A stretch of 64,000 nucleotides of DNA from Cupriavidus sp. WKF15 (GTDB taxonomy: Bacteria > Pseudomonadota > Gammaproteobacteria > Burkholderiales > Burkholderiaceae), in NCBI RefSeq assembly GCF_029278605.1, contig NZ_CP119573.1:1178001-1242000 (forward strand), in the 5' to 3' direction. The translations under genes and the position numbers were made by a program. This document shows, piece after piece, positions 45,250 through 53,350 of the stretch. A model generated the notes under the pieces. The model saw nothing but the letters and a program-made list of their open reading frames with translations, searched no databases and had not been told where the DNA came from. Every line of letters begins with the position of its first letter. Position 1 is the first letter of the stretch.

Positions 45250-46062
45250 TCATCCGCCGCCCATCGTAATGAAGAGCGTGACGTCCTTCGTGAAGCTCAC
45301 CGCCTTGTGGCCTAACACGCCTTTAGGGATATTGAACGTACCGCCATAGCGAATCGTATGCGGACCAGGGGGGAGCTGAAGCATGAAGAAGTAACCGTCC
45401 CCCACCGCCGTGCCGGTTCCGCCATTCCCATTCGGGTTGAAAACCCACGGCGTCGGTGCAGTAAACGTGAACTGGCCGGTCGTCGTCCGATACGCCGTCA
45501 CATTGGGGACTTGGGTGCCGTCGATGAAGACGAACAAGTCCTCGATGTAGTTAGCGAACTGCTGGGCAGTCGCCAGTTGGCCCGACGCTGTGGTTTGATA
45601 AAACGGCGTAGTCGGGTCGTCCAACGACGACGCCTCGATATCGAGCGTAGTCAGAAAGATGGCTTTGCCCGCCGGTATGACAATAGCCGACTGGTCGCAA
45701 GTTTCTACGGCATCCGGCGAGGACCAGTACCAGACGTTCCCGGTTTGTGCGGCCGAGATAGGGCGTTCCCAGGAGTTGCACTTGAAAAACGGGTGTGGCG
45801 GGTTATCGAGCGGCAACGCCAAAGACCATTGCCAAAAAGCCGTCTCCCACTCTGGGTAGGTCTTTCCCAAAAATGTCGCATTGGCCGGAATGATGACCGG
45901 TTGAGTCACGTTAGATGCAGGCGACAAGGCAGGCGTGGCCGACGTGACCATTACTGTGCCGCCATCATCACCCCCACCACAACTCGCCAGTGATGTCGCG
46001 ACTGCTGTGACGACTGCCGATGCCAACAACGCCTTCTTGCTGAGTAGCGCCAAGCTTTTCAT
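45250..46062 (-). CDS. Exported lipoprotein of unknown function
   Basis: A 270-residue lipoprotein: lipobox LASC at about residue 28, a Gly/Asp spacer (GGGDDGG), then a beta-rich domain with FLGKTYPEWETAFWQWSLALP, WYWSSPDAVETCDQSAIVIPAGKAIF and PPGPHTIRYGGTF. No family recognised. Also on the minus strand, 221 bases before the propeller gene. Confidence 0.72.
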   Translation of the reverse strand: MKSLALLSKKALLASAVVTAVATSLASCGGGDDGGTVMVTSATPALSPASNVTQPVIIPANATFLGKTYPEWETAFWQWSLALPLDNPPHPFFKCNSWERPISAAQTGNVWYWSSPDAVETCDQSAIVIPAGKAIFLTTLDIEASSLDDPTTPFYQTTASGQLATAQQFANYIEDLFVFIDGTQVPNVTAYRTTTGQFTFTAPTPWVFNPNGNGGTGTAVGDGYFFMLQLPPGPHTIRYGGTFNIPKGVLGHKAVSFTKDVTLFITMGGG

Positions 46063-47051
46063 GGCGGACCTCCACTGATGACCCCAGCCGAGATGCCGCG
46101 TCGCGCAGAATAGCTCTTCAAGTCGGACCCCTCTTGGGCCCCTCGGTCTTTGAACGGTACTAGCCGGCGACGTTCTGTTTCATTTTTGGTTCGTTCTTCT
46201 TCACCACATAGATACAGAAAGTCGCAAATGTGACAGTCATCTGATTGTCGACTTACTGTTAATTTCGCGCTCCTCCCAGCAGGGCTTATGGAAATACGCC
46301 TCTGGTCGAAAGAAGACCCACTACACACGGTGAGTGGTTGGGACAAGACTGCCTGGCAATGAATTTCAGGCTTGTTGTCCACCTAACGGTGCCGAGTTGG
46401 TCAGCTCAATCTCTGCAGCAAAAGTCATACCGGTAAAGACTAAGCTGTTGATTTAATGCACATCATGGTGCGGCGCGACAAGCGTTTTCGGCTGAATATG
46501 TTGCACTTTGTATCAGTCCTGATACCAACCGCAACTGGCTCGGGTAATTGTTCTCGCTAAGTAGCATTGGGCGCTAATCTAGTTGTGAATATTTGCGGAC
46601 AAGCTCACTGCTCAACTGTTGGATGGGTCTCATCGGGGGCTGTTGAGCGCGCGGCGCTGGAAGCCTCGCCCACACACCTTGGGCAAGCAAACCGTGAGAG
46701 TGCGCAGGGAGCCACCATGAAGCGTGTGATTTTTGGACGGAACATCCTCCATGGCGGTCAGTCTTTGGACAGAACACCGGCCACTGACCGTGAGACGACG
46801 TAATTTTGGACAACGGCTTTGTATGCGGGGCAGGTACGAGGCCTTGCTGAGGGCCAGCTCCGACAGTGACAAATGGGGTCGTGCTCACTCCGATAAAAAG
46901 GACTGCGATTGGAATTTGTATGCAGCGCCAGGAGGCGCGCGAATTTCGACATCCCCGGTCGCCGGCTGGCGGTCCTTGGCTACAAGTGGTTACTCTGAAG
47001 TCAAGTGAAGCTTCGGGAAGAATATGGCAGGCCGTCCATCAGTCCGATACG
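46063..47051. other. Gene-poor stretch with IS-end-like repeats
   Basis: Almost 1 kb without a supportable gene. It contains three copies of a TTTTGGAC motif (46730-46812) and, on the plus strand at 46866-47050, frames without features. Probably the scar of one or more lost mobile elements. Confidence 0.5.
46730..46812 (+). repeat. Direct repeats TTTTGGAC, cluster 1
   Basis: TTTTTGGAC at 46730, CTTTGGACA at 46763, TTTTGGACA at 46804. Same motif and strand as the cluster at 47440-47521. Arrays of this kind occur at IS21-family ends, where repeated transposase-binding sites finish in ..CA. Confidence 0.55.
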
Positions 47052-47297
47052 TTAGTAACGTGCGCCTCGCCGGAGCTCCTCTGTGACAGCTTGGGTCATC
47101 GGCATCACCTCGCGCATCGTCTCAAGTTCTCGTGCGAAAGCGCGCCGGTCCCATTTGACTTTGCGAATGCAAATGCCGCCGTCTACAGTCAGGTTGGCCT
47201 GTACATAGTCACCCTCATCGACGCCGATTTGGCGCGCAAAATCGGCAGGGATGCGCAGCGCCAGACTCCGGCCCCATCTTACGAATGTCAGAATCAT
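47052..47297 (-). CDS. Orphan AbrB/MazE-type antitoxin
   Basis: An 81-residue protein with a SpoVT/AbrB swapped-hairpin domain: VRWGRSLALRIPADFARQIGVDEGDYVQANL, and a C-terminal tail of the toxin-binding kind. GGAGGGG lies before the ATG at 47297. The PIN or MazF toxin gene expected downstream is absent; instead the DNA is gene-poor. Confidence 0.78.
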   Translation of the reverse strand: MILTFVRWGRSLALRIPADFARQIGVDEGDYVQANLTVDGGICIRKVKWDRRAFARELETMREVMPMTQAVTEELRRGARY

Positions 47298-47439
47298 GAC
47301 GGCCCCTCCTTCGATATACATGGAGTCCCATCGGCGTTACCCCGTACGACCTTGTCGCCGCTATCGCCTATGTGAAATGCGAGCCCGCACCTGCCGGGAC
47401 CTGCGTGGTTGTTACGAGAGAGGTCGTCCAAATGTGGCG

Positions 47440-47521
47440 TTTTTGGACAATGACGCCCCTACCAACCATGAACCGCTTTGTTTTTGGACATTGACGTGGT
47501 GATGTGGTCTGTTTTTGGACA
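47440..47521 (+). repeat. Direct repeats TTTTTGGACA, cluster 2
   Basis: Three perfect copies at 47440-47449, 47481-47490 and 47512-47521. The first sits in GGCGTTTTTGGACAATGACGCC, whose close cousin GGCGTTTTGGAACCAATGACGCC stands at 8779-8801. Likely ends of IS21-like elements (inference). Confidence 0.6.
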
Positions 47522-47559
47522 TCGTACAGCCCTGTGACCGATGCGGCGCGATGGACTAG

Positions 47560-47757
47560 TTATGCCCTCAGAGATTCGAGATAGGCCTTGTAGTCGAACG
47601 TGCTTCTGTCGAATCCCTTCAACTCACTCCACTTCCTACGCTTGCCCATCGGCTGAACAGGGGGAGCCCCCGCCTCTTGAAGGACACGCTCTAGGTCGTC
47701 GGATTCAGCGAGTTCGGCGAGCTCAACAATCGTGTACCGTTTCTGGTCGCATGACAT
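47560..47757 (-). CDS. Small hypothetical protein, 65 residues
   Basis: MSCDQKRYTIVELAELAESDD, then KWSELKGFDRSTFDYKAYLESLRA. Resembles the antitoxin-sized small proteins of plasmids, but no family is named. Natural composition; weak ribosome site. Confidence 0.45.
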   Translation of the reverse strand: MSCDQKRYTIVELAELAESDDLERVLQEAGAPPVQPMGKRRKWSELKGFDRSTFDYKAYLESLRA

Positions 47758-47889
47758 ACGTTTTCATATCCAGCGCCGGTCCTCTTGCCAGCATAGCTTG
47801 CGGTGGGAAGTTCGGCACAAGATTGCTGCGTGCTCGGCTCCTAGAAGGCTGGGCCAGCCAAGCGGAGCCATACGGTGAGCCGATGTCAG

Positions 47890-48090
47890 CTAGTCCATCG
47901 GCTCGGTGTTTTCCTGCTGCCAATGGACGACGTCGGCACGTCGCCAACGCAGAGGGTAGTTTGGGCCGAGATGGGCTGGCATTGGTAGCATCCACGGGCG
48001 GGTGGATAAGCGTCGGCGGATGGTGGCAGGAGTGACGCCTAGCATAGCAGCAAGGTCGTCGATGTCGAGGAATTCAGGATGTGTTTGCAT
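47890..48090 (-). CDS. AlpA/excisionase-like HTH protein
   Basis: A 66-residue protein with a MerR-like helix-turn-helix of the HTH_17 kind: FLDIDDLAAMLGVTPATIRRRLSTRP, then PLRWRRADVVHWQQE. Such proteins act as excisionases or phage-type activators in integrative elements, but no integrase is found in the window. Confidence 0.68.
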   Translation of the reverse strand: MQTHPEFLDIDDLAAMLGVTPATIRRRLSTRPWMLPMPAHLGPNYPLRWRRADVVHWQQENTEPMD

Positions 48091-48148
48091 CCCAAATATA
48101 GGACCGATTTTTATCCGCTAGGCGGTATCGGCATGCCGTGCGTCTCGG

Positions 48149-48316
48149 TCACCCTGCGGCGACTGCAACGAGAGTGACGACAGCGACTACCACCGCGAAG
48201 GCTCCAACGACCCAGACGAGCCGTATCGCAATTCTGTCAACATTTTCCTGCGATTCCGCGAATCGCATAAGTTTGTCTCTCGCCTTGACGAGAAGTCGCT
48301 TCAGCATGGTCTGCAT
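48149..48316 (-). CDS. Small single-helix membrane protein, 55 residues
   Basis: MQTMLKRLLVKARDKLMRFAESQENVDRIAIRLVWVVGAF and a strongly hydrophobic tail (AVVVAVVTLVAVAAG). Amphipathic head and one C-terminal helix. Start uncertain (48316 or 48307). Unknown role. Confidence 0.4.
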   Translation of the reverse strand: MQTMLKRLLVKARDKLMRFAESQENVDRIAIRLVWVVGAFAVVVAVVTLVAVAAG

Positions 48317-48356
48317 TGGCAATGCGCCAGACCTGTCAGCATGCCATGCGCGCGCC

Positions 48357-48716
48357 TTACAATTCCTTGGGAGCGTCGGCGCCAGCGCTAGGGTCAGCGG
48401 AGAACCGCGCGAGATAGTCGTGGGTGACATCCCGGACGGTCGTGACCCCGTTCAGCGTCCGCCAGTTGTTCCACGCATAGTCGCTGTTGACATTGCCTCC
48501 AGGCCGCCCGTGCAGATGGTAACGGCGTCCCGAACGTGTCACACCGACGCGCCGCTCGGCGTCGAACGAGAGGATGCTCGAGCTGACCCGACCCTCGCGG
48601 TGAGGAAGTGCAAGTCCGACGAAGTGCTGGTTATCGCCGTTCACCTCCATCACCGACCAGGAGACGAGCACGACGTCGTCATCAGTGGGTTCGTCGTGGT
48701 AATCCCAGGTTGGCAT
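48357..48716 (-). CDS. Hypothetical protein, paralogue of 49318-49668
   Basis: A 119-residue beta-rich protein. The core RVSSSILSFDAERRVGVTRSGRRYHLHG, YAWNNWRTLNGVTTVRDVT recurs in the protein at 49318-49668 (RVSSVIVELDVPNRVGVTRSGRTYFLEG, YVWISWCQVNGVIDFRDVT), and both start with a WxVMEVNGDNQHFVG / WRIMETSDGSRHFVG stretch. Family unknown to me; ATG at 48716. Confidence 0.65.
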   Translation of the reverse strand: MPTWDYHDEPTDDDVVLVSWSVMEVNGDNQHFVGLALPHREGRVSSSILSFDAERRVGVTRSGRRYHLHGRPGGNVNSDYAWNNWRTLNGVTTVRDVTHDYLARFSADPSAGADAPKEL

Positions 48717-48966
48717 AGCAGTACTCCGCAGTGAGGTGTGATTCCGGCTTCCTCGGCAGAGACTGACCGGTGGCATTGAGCGAGTTAGTGCTGAGATGCA
48801 ACAGGGGTGCATCACACGAGTGCCGTGTTGAGGAAATCGATGTGGGCCGTTCTATGATGTCGTCAGCCATGTGTCGCGGCTCAAAAGACGGCATTTCAGA
48901 GGCGCTGCCAATGTGGTTAGCACGCGAAGCTGCCGCGATAGAAGGTCTGGACCACTTGCGCCGGCG

Positions 48967-49284
48967 CTAGCGCCGCAGCCAGCGGAAAATCGCGCGACCG
49001 AGCTCTTTCGTCGCGACCCGAACAACCAACGGTAGCGAGACGGCGTAATAGGTGTCAGCTGAGCTAACGCGCGGAGTTATTCGACCTGGCAATCCAATGG
49101 CAGCACGCGCGGTACGACGTAACCAAGCTCTCCGAGCTGCGCGGCAGAACAGACGTTCAGCCTCCTCGGCCGTTGCACTGACTACAGTGAATTCGTTGCC
49201 GTCAATGAAGCCGGTCAATTCGAACCCGTCAGCGCGCTTAGTGCGCCAACCTGTGTAGCCCCACGCGAAAATCTCGGTCGCCAT
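48967..49284 (-). CDS. Hypothetical protein, 105 residues
   Basis: MATEIFAWGYTGWRTKRADGFELTGFIDGNEFTVVSATAEEAERLFCRAARRAWLRR: a beta-rich head and a basic helix. GGAGAG precedes the ATG. Lies between the two paralogues on the same strand; unknown role. Confidence 0.6.
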   Translation of the reverse strand: MATEIFAWGYTGWRTKRADGFELTGFIDGNEFTVVSATAEEAERLFCRAARRAWLRRTARAAIGLPGRITPRVSSADTYYAVSLPLVVRVATKELGRAIFRWLRR

Positions 49285-49317
49285 TCTGCTCTCCTGGCAT
49301 CATTGCTTGCAGCCGGC

Positions 49318-49668
49318 TCACATCAGAGTCGAGTCGGTCGGAGTGGCTCCGTCTCCCATCGCCTCGTCTGTGACGTCTCGGAAGTCGATTACGCCATTGA
49401 CCTGGCACCATGAAATCCAGACGTACTCGCGGACTTCGTCATTCCAGCATCCTGGTGGGCCTTCGAGAAAGTAAGTGCGCCCTGAGCGCGTTACGCCGAC
49501 GCGATTGGGTACGTCAAGCTCAACAATGACGGAACTGACGCGACATGTACCTCGTTCTGGGCGGGCCCCTACGAAATGGCGTGAGCCGTCACTAGTTTCC
49601 ATAATTCGCCAGCCAGTCAAGCGAACTTCGGGTACGTCTTCTATCGACCTCGCGCGCCAAATGCTCAT
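49318..49668 (-). CDS. Hypothetical protein, paralogue of 48357-48716
   Basis: A 116-residue protein with the same core as 48357-48716 (see there). It has one extra Cys pair (PPGCWNDE, SWCQVNG). ATG at 49668, or at 49698 ten codons upstream. Confidence 0.62.
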   Translation of the reverse strand: MSIWRARSIEDVPEVRLTGWRIMETSDGSRHFVGARPERGTCRVSSVIVELDVPNRVGVTRSGRTYFLEGPPGCWNDEVREYVWISWCQVNGVIDFRDVTDEAMGDGATPTDSTLM

Positions 49669-49776
49669 GATATTTCCGCTCGGTTCTGTACTGGCCACCG
49701 TGTAGCGAAAGGGGTGAACACGGAGAGCTTCGTAGACAGCATGTCAAGCAATGTAGAGTCGCCGCTCGCCTGCAGC

Positions 49777-50322
49777 TCATCCGTAGTCCCACTCTACGTA
49801 GAAGAGCAGCCGCAGCCTGCGCGCCAGCAACTTCTGCACAACGCTGTCTTCAAGGCCGACACCAGGCTGACAATGGACGAGCTGTTCGGGATAGGGTTCG
49901 AAACCGTCACGTCTGTCATCAATCGCGACCCAAGCCGTCAGCTGATGTTTCACGACATAACGACGAATCTGCTCGCCGCGCGAGAGGTCGGAGAACCCGG
50001 GCTCGTCGCCGACGTCGAGTTGAGTTGCTCCAATCACCCGCGCGCGCAAAGCGGGCGGTAGCGCGTCGCGTGCTCTCTCAAATCCAAGCACATGTACCCA
50101 ATCGCTACTGATAACAATTTTTACATTGGGATACGGTTGCAGTGCTTGCTCGAGAATGCCCGCGAACTCAAAGAGGGTAACGCCTGGCTCGCTCGGCACT
50201 ACGTGCCCTTCCGACACGTAGGCGTCGCAGCGATGCAAGCAATTGTCGTAGTCGACAAACAGCACATCCGGGGGCCGGAGCCGTCGAACTCTCGATTTGG
50301 AGTTCCCCTTCGTATCACTCAT
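49777..50322 (-). CDS. HAD-like phosphatase-fold protein (HAD_SAK type)
   Basis: A 181-residue protein with HAD motif I DVLFVDYDNCLH (DxD variant), motif II VKIVISSDWV, and the acidic motif IV region WVAIDDRRDGF. This matches the HAD family linked to RNA-repair 'Swiss army knife' contexts, also frequent in plasmids. It overlaps by eight bases with the stop of the next gene upstream. Basic N-terminus (KGNSKSRVRRLR). Confidence 0.72.
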   Translation of the reverse strand: MSDTKGNSKSRVRRLRPPDVLFVDYDNCLHRCDAYVSEGHVVPSEPGVTLFEFAGILEQALQPYPNVKIVISSDWVHVLGFERARDALPPALRARVIGATQLDVGDEPGFSDLSRGEQIRRYVVKHQLTAWVAIDDRRDGFEPYPEQLVHCQPGVGLEDSVVQKLLARRLRLLFYVEWDYG

Positions 50323-50803
50323 GGCGCTTTCGCTGTTCAGCTAACCAACACTGAACTTGCCGTAGCGTTGCGTCAGCAAATCCAATCGCCTCATTTACCT
50401 CAGCCGACGCTGCGCTCGCCGGTGCTTCGGAATCGGCGCAATAGTTCAACAAGCTCAATGCCGCCGACCGTTCATCTCGATTCCAGTCAAGCCAATTTCC
50501 TAGAAATGCGACCAGCAGACCAGTATCCACTTTGGTTTTGGGAATCCGGAACGACAGTGCGGACGCAACTGCAGCCGCGCAATGAAACACCACTGCTTTT
50601 GCGGCCTTCATTCGGACGGCATCTTCAAGTCCTAATGCTACCTCGTCATACGCCTTAAGCGCCGTATCCAGGTGACGACCAGCCTGAAGGAGGTCGAGCC
50701 CTTGACTGTGCTCAGCCCGTATGCGCTGAAACTCCTGTTCGGCCTGGATGATGTCGAAGCTTCCGTCCACCCCTTGGAGGTCAAGGCAATTCAGTAGAGC
50801 CAT
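50315..50803 (-). CDS. Hypothetical protein, about 162 residues
   Basis: Helical protein: FDIIQAEQEFQRIRAEHSQGLDLLQAGRHLDTALKAYDEVALGLEDAVRMKAAKAVVFHC, TPR-like in amphipathicity but not assignable, ending in QCWLAEQRKRHE. Overlaps the HAD gene start by eight bases, so the two are translationally coupled and may act together. ATG at 50803 or 50875. Confidence 0.55.
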   Translation of the reverse strand: MALLNCLDLQGVDGSFDIIQAEQEFQRIRAEHSQGLDLLQAGRHLDTALKAYDEVALGLEDAVRMKAAKAVVFHCAAAVASALSFRIPKTKVDTGLLVAFLGNWLDWNRDERSAALSLLNYCADSEAPASAASAEVNEAIGFADATLRQVQCWLAEQRKRHE

Positions 50804-51009
50804 GTTTTCTGCGAAGTTGTAAATGGTGTGGAGACGGCGTCCAAATCGAAAACCTCTGACCAGACAAAACGTCATCGCTCGCCTTGAGCGATTGACGACT
50901 GAGCCGACTTGATAGCGAAAAGCCTTTACAAATCAGCGGGCTTATTGCTGTCAAAGGAATCCGGACTGACATACAGCACCTTCCGAACACCTACGGCTCT
51001 CGGAGCATT

Positions 51010-51065
51010 GTAGATGTATAGACAGTAGATGTATACACAGTAGATGTTTGCACATGTAGATTTTT
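51010..51065 (+). repeat. Iteron-like tandem repeats before the XRE gene
   Basis: GTAGATGTATAGACA (51010), GTAGATGTATACACA (51025), GTAGATGTTTGCACAT (51040) and a partial GTAGATTTTT (51056): 15-16-base units in tandem, 27 bases before the XRE gene. Fit for an autoregulatory operator or an origin-type iteron. Confidence 0.75.
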
Positions 51066-51091
51066 AAGCCGAGTTTAGCCACTCTGCGCGG

Positions 51092-51343
51092 ATGTCAAAA
51101 AGTGCAGAAAAGAGCTACGGCCGGCTAAGAGTCGCCGCAAATTTGCGAGCAGCTCGGCTTGCTGCCGGCCTATCTCAGGAGGACCTTGCAATCAAGGCTG
51201 GCTTCCATAGGTCCTACGTCAGTCAGGTGGAGCGAGGCATCACCAACATTACGATTGACAACGCCTGCAGGTTGGCGGATTTCTTGGGTGTCGACCTTGC
51301 AATGCTCTTTAGCGCCGAAGGTCTGACGAAACCCCCCAAATAG
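51092..51343 (+). CDS. XRE-family HTH regulator
   Basis: An 83-residue protein, a single Xre helix-turn-helix: LRAARLAAGLSQEDLAIKAGFHRSYVSQVERGITNITIDNACRLADFLGVDLAMLF, like the regulators of restriction-modification or toxin-antitoxin loci. No such partner follows; the next gene is the truncated rtcB beyond the island edge. The tandem repeats upstream are its probable target. Confidence 0.85.
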   Translation: MSKSAEKSYGRLRVAANLRAARLAAGLSQEDLAIKAGFHRSYVSQVERGITNITIDNACRLADFLGVDLAMLFSAEGLTKPPK

Positions 51344-51790
51344 GCTGCGAAGCCCTGTTTTCAAATCGCCGTTGTGCTTGGGGGCTTCGCGAGGACGCCG
51401 GTCTCTCGCAATATGGTCTCGCGCAACTACTTTTCCCGGGCACACTTTGAAAAGCTTGCTGGCAGGCTGATGTCTCGTCGAGGGCGTTGTTCGAGCAAAT
51501 CAAGAGCGGGTGAGTGCTGGGCGGGACGCGCCGCGACACCGTTGTGTCCCCTTTGCCCAGGAGGTGCGCCGACATTCCCAAAAGCATTCCCAAGGATTAG
51601 GTCGTGAGGCAGACCACCTTCGAGCGTTGCGCATAAACCGCGAAGCATACCGAGCAATAAAAAGTGATAATTATCACAATTGGTGATATATTATTGCTTT
51701 TAATTTGAGAAATGCCCCTCGACAAGCACGCATCCTCCCTTCAATGCGAAGCAATATGGCGGGAGATTGGTAACAGAGGTATGTAGTAAG
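51344..51790. other. Gene-free stretch ending at the island edge
   Basis: No gene. Contains the palindrome GTGATAATTATCAC (51664-51677) in an AT-rich patch, and ends where rtcB coding sequence begins abruptly. Confidence 0.5.
51664..51677. repeat. 14-base perfect palindrome
   Basis: GTGATAATTATCAC, followed by a half-site (TGGTGATATA). Could be a regulator box or part of an attachment region. Confidence 0.5.
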
Positions 51791-52780
51791 AGTGGTTGCG
51801 GCATGATGGCCGTGCGCACGTCGCTGCGGGCGTCCGACCTGCCCGACAACCTGGGTCCGTTGCGCAGCGCGATCGAGCACGCCGTGCCGCATGGCCGTAC
51901 CGGACAGGGTGGCCGGCGCGACGAAGGGGCCTGGGGCAACGTTCCGGCACAGGTGGACAACGTCTGGACGGACCTGGCGGCCGATTTCCGCCGCATCACC
52001 GACAAGTATCCGCAACTCGCACGCACCAACAACCGCATCCACCTGGGCACGCTCGGCACCGGCAACCACTTCATCGAAGTCTGTCTCGACGAGGCCGATG
52101 CCGTCTGGTTCATGCTGCATTCGGGCTCGCGCGGCGTGGGCAATGCCATCGGCACCACATTTATCGCGCTGGCGCAGCAGGACATGCGCCGTCACCTGGC
52201 CAATCTGCCCGATCGCGACCTGGCCTACCTGGTGGAGGGCTCCGAACACTATGACGACTACGTGTTCGCAGTGGCGTGGGCGCAGCAGTTTGCGCGGCGC
52301 AACCGCGAGCTGATGATGGCGAATGTGCTGGCCGCCGCGCGCCGCGTGATCGGCAAGCCGTTCAGCACGGAAGCCGAGGCGGTGAACTGCCACCACAACT
52401 ACGTGCAGAGGGAGCGCCACTTCGGGCAGGACGTGCTGGTCACGCGCAAGGGCGCGGTGAGCGCACGCGCCGGCGAGCTGGGCATCATCCCGGGGTCGAT
52501 GGGCGCGCGTTCGTTCATCGTGCGCGGCAAGGGCAACCCCGAGTCGTTCTGTTCATGCAGCCACGGTGCGGGCCGTGCCATGAGCCGTACCGAGGCCAAG
52601 CGCCGCTTCAGCGTGGCCGACCAGGTGCGCGCAACCGAAGGCGTGGAATGTCGCAAGGACGCCGCCGTGATCGACGAGATCCCGATGGCCTACAAGGACA
52701 TCGATGCGGTGATGGCGGCCCAGTCCGACCTCGTGGAAATCGTGCACACGCTGCGGCAGGTCGTGTGCGTGAAAGGGTAA
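51791..52780 (+). pseudogene. rtcB: RNA-splicing ligase RtcB, 5'-truncated
   Basis: From GCGMMAVRTSLRASDLPDN onward the frame matches RtcB to its end (NNRIHLGTLGTGNHFIEV, HSGSRGVGN, NCHHNYV, CSCSHGAGR with the guanylated His). The first 75-80 residues are gone: intact RtcB has VDIGCGM, here SKSGCGM, so the metal-binding Asp before the Cys is lost. The frame can be opened by TTG at 51767 in unrelated sequence. The ligase is very probably inactive. The break marks the junction of island and chromosome. Confidence 0.85.
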
Positions 52781-52897
52781 GGCGGGGGCGCGGCCCGGAT
52801 CGGGTCATCACGGGCAAGAATCTGTTCGGCAGCGCACGGAACGCTATGCGGGATGGCGGCAGATTGGCAGTCGGATACAGGCCAACCGGGGATCCTG

Positions 52898-53293
52898 ATG
52901 CGCGCCTTCCTCACCCTGCCCATCATGTTTGCATCGCTGCTGATGGCCGGATGCAACACACCTCCCATCCCCCCGGGAAAGCCGGTCGATATTCCCACCG
53001 CCCTGCAACAGGTGACAGACAACCTGTGCGCGTTCAGGAAAGACCTCGAGGCGCGGGGGCAGGGCCGGGGAGTCGCCATCGATTCGGTCACGGTGGAGCT
53101 CGATCTGACTGTCGACGGTTCAAGGACGCCCCAGATCGCAGTGGCTCCAGACGTCCAGTTCATGCCGACCGTGGCCTACGGACACACCATCACGGAGGCG
53201 AAGGGCAGCCGGCTGACAATGACGCTGAAGAACGTTGGCGCTGCCGGTTCATCGGGAGGCATGGATTGCGCTTCCCTCAAGCCTGCAAACTAG
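52898..53293 (+). CDS. Small lipoprotein, 131 residues
   Basis: Signal with lipobox LMAGC at residues 16-20 (MRAFLTLPIMFASLLMAGCN), then a domain of repeated beta type: AIDSVTVELDLTVDGSRTPQIAVAPDVQFMPT and RLTMTLKN. Reminiscent of trypco2-type/CsgG-unrelated small lipoproteins of Burkholderiales; no function known. ATG at 52898; a longer frame at 52853 would bury the lipobox. Confidence 0.7.
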   Translation: MRAFLTLPIMFASLLMAGCNTPPIPPGKPVDIPTALQQVTDNLCAFRKDLEARGQGRGVAIDSVTVELDLTVDGSRTPQIAVAPDVQFMPTVAYGHTITEAKGSRLTMTLKNVGAAGSSGGMDCASLKPAN

Positions 53294-53350
53294 CAAGGAA
53301 AGACACGTCTGCGGGTGTGGTAGCGGCAAGGGCGCGCAGTTCGCGCGGCT

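Noticed and set aside
46566..46803. 78-codon frame MGANLVVNICGQAHCS
   Set aside because: Runs through the TTTTGGAC repeats, has no ribosome site and no family; likely chance.
51010..51065. CRISPR array
   Set aside because: The repeats are head-to-tail without spacers of constant length and only 15-16 bases long; no cas gene is in the window.
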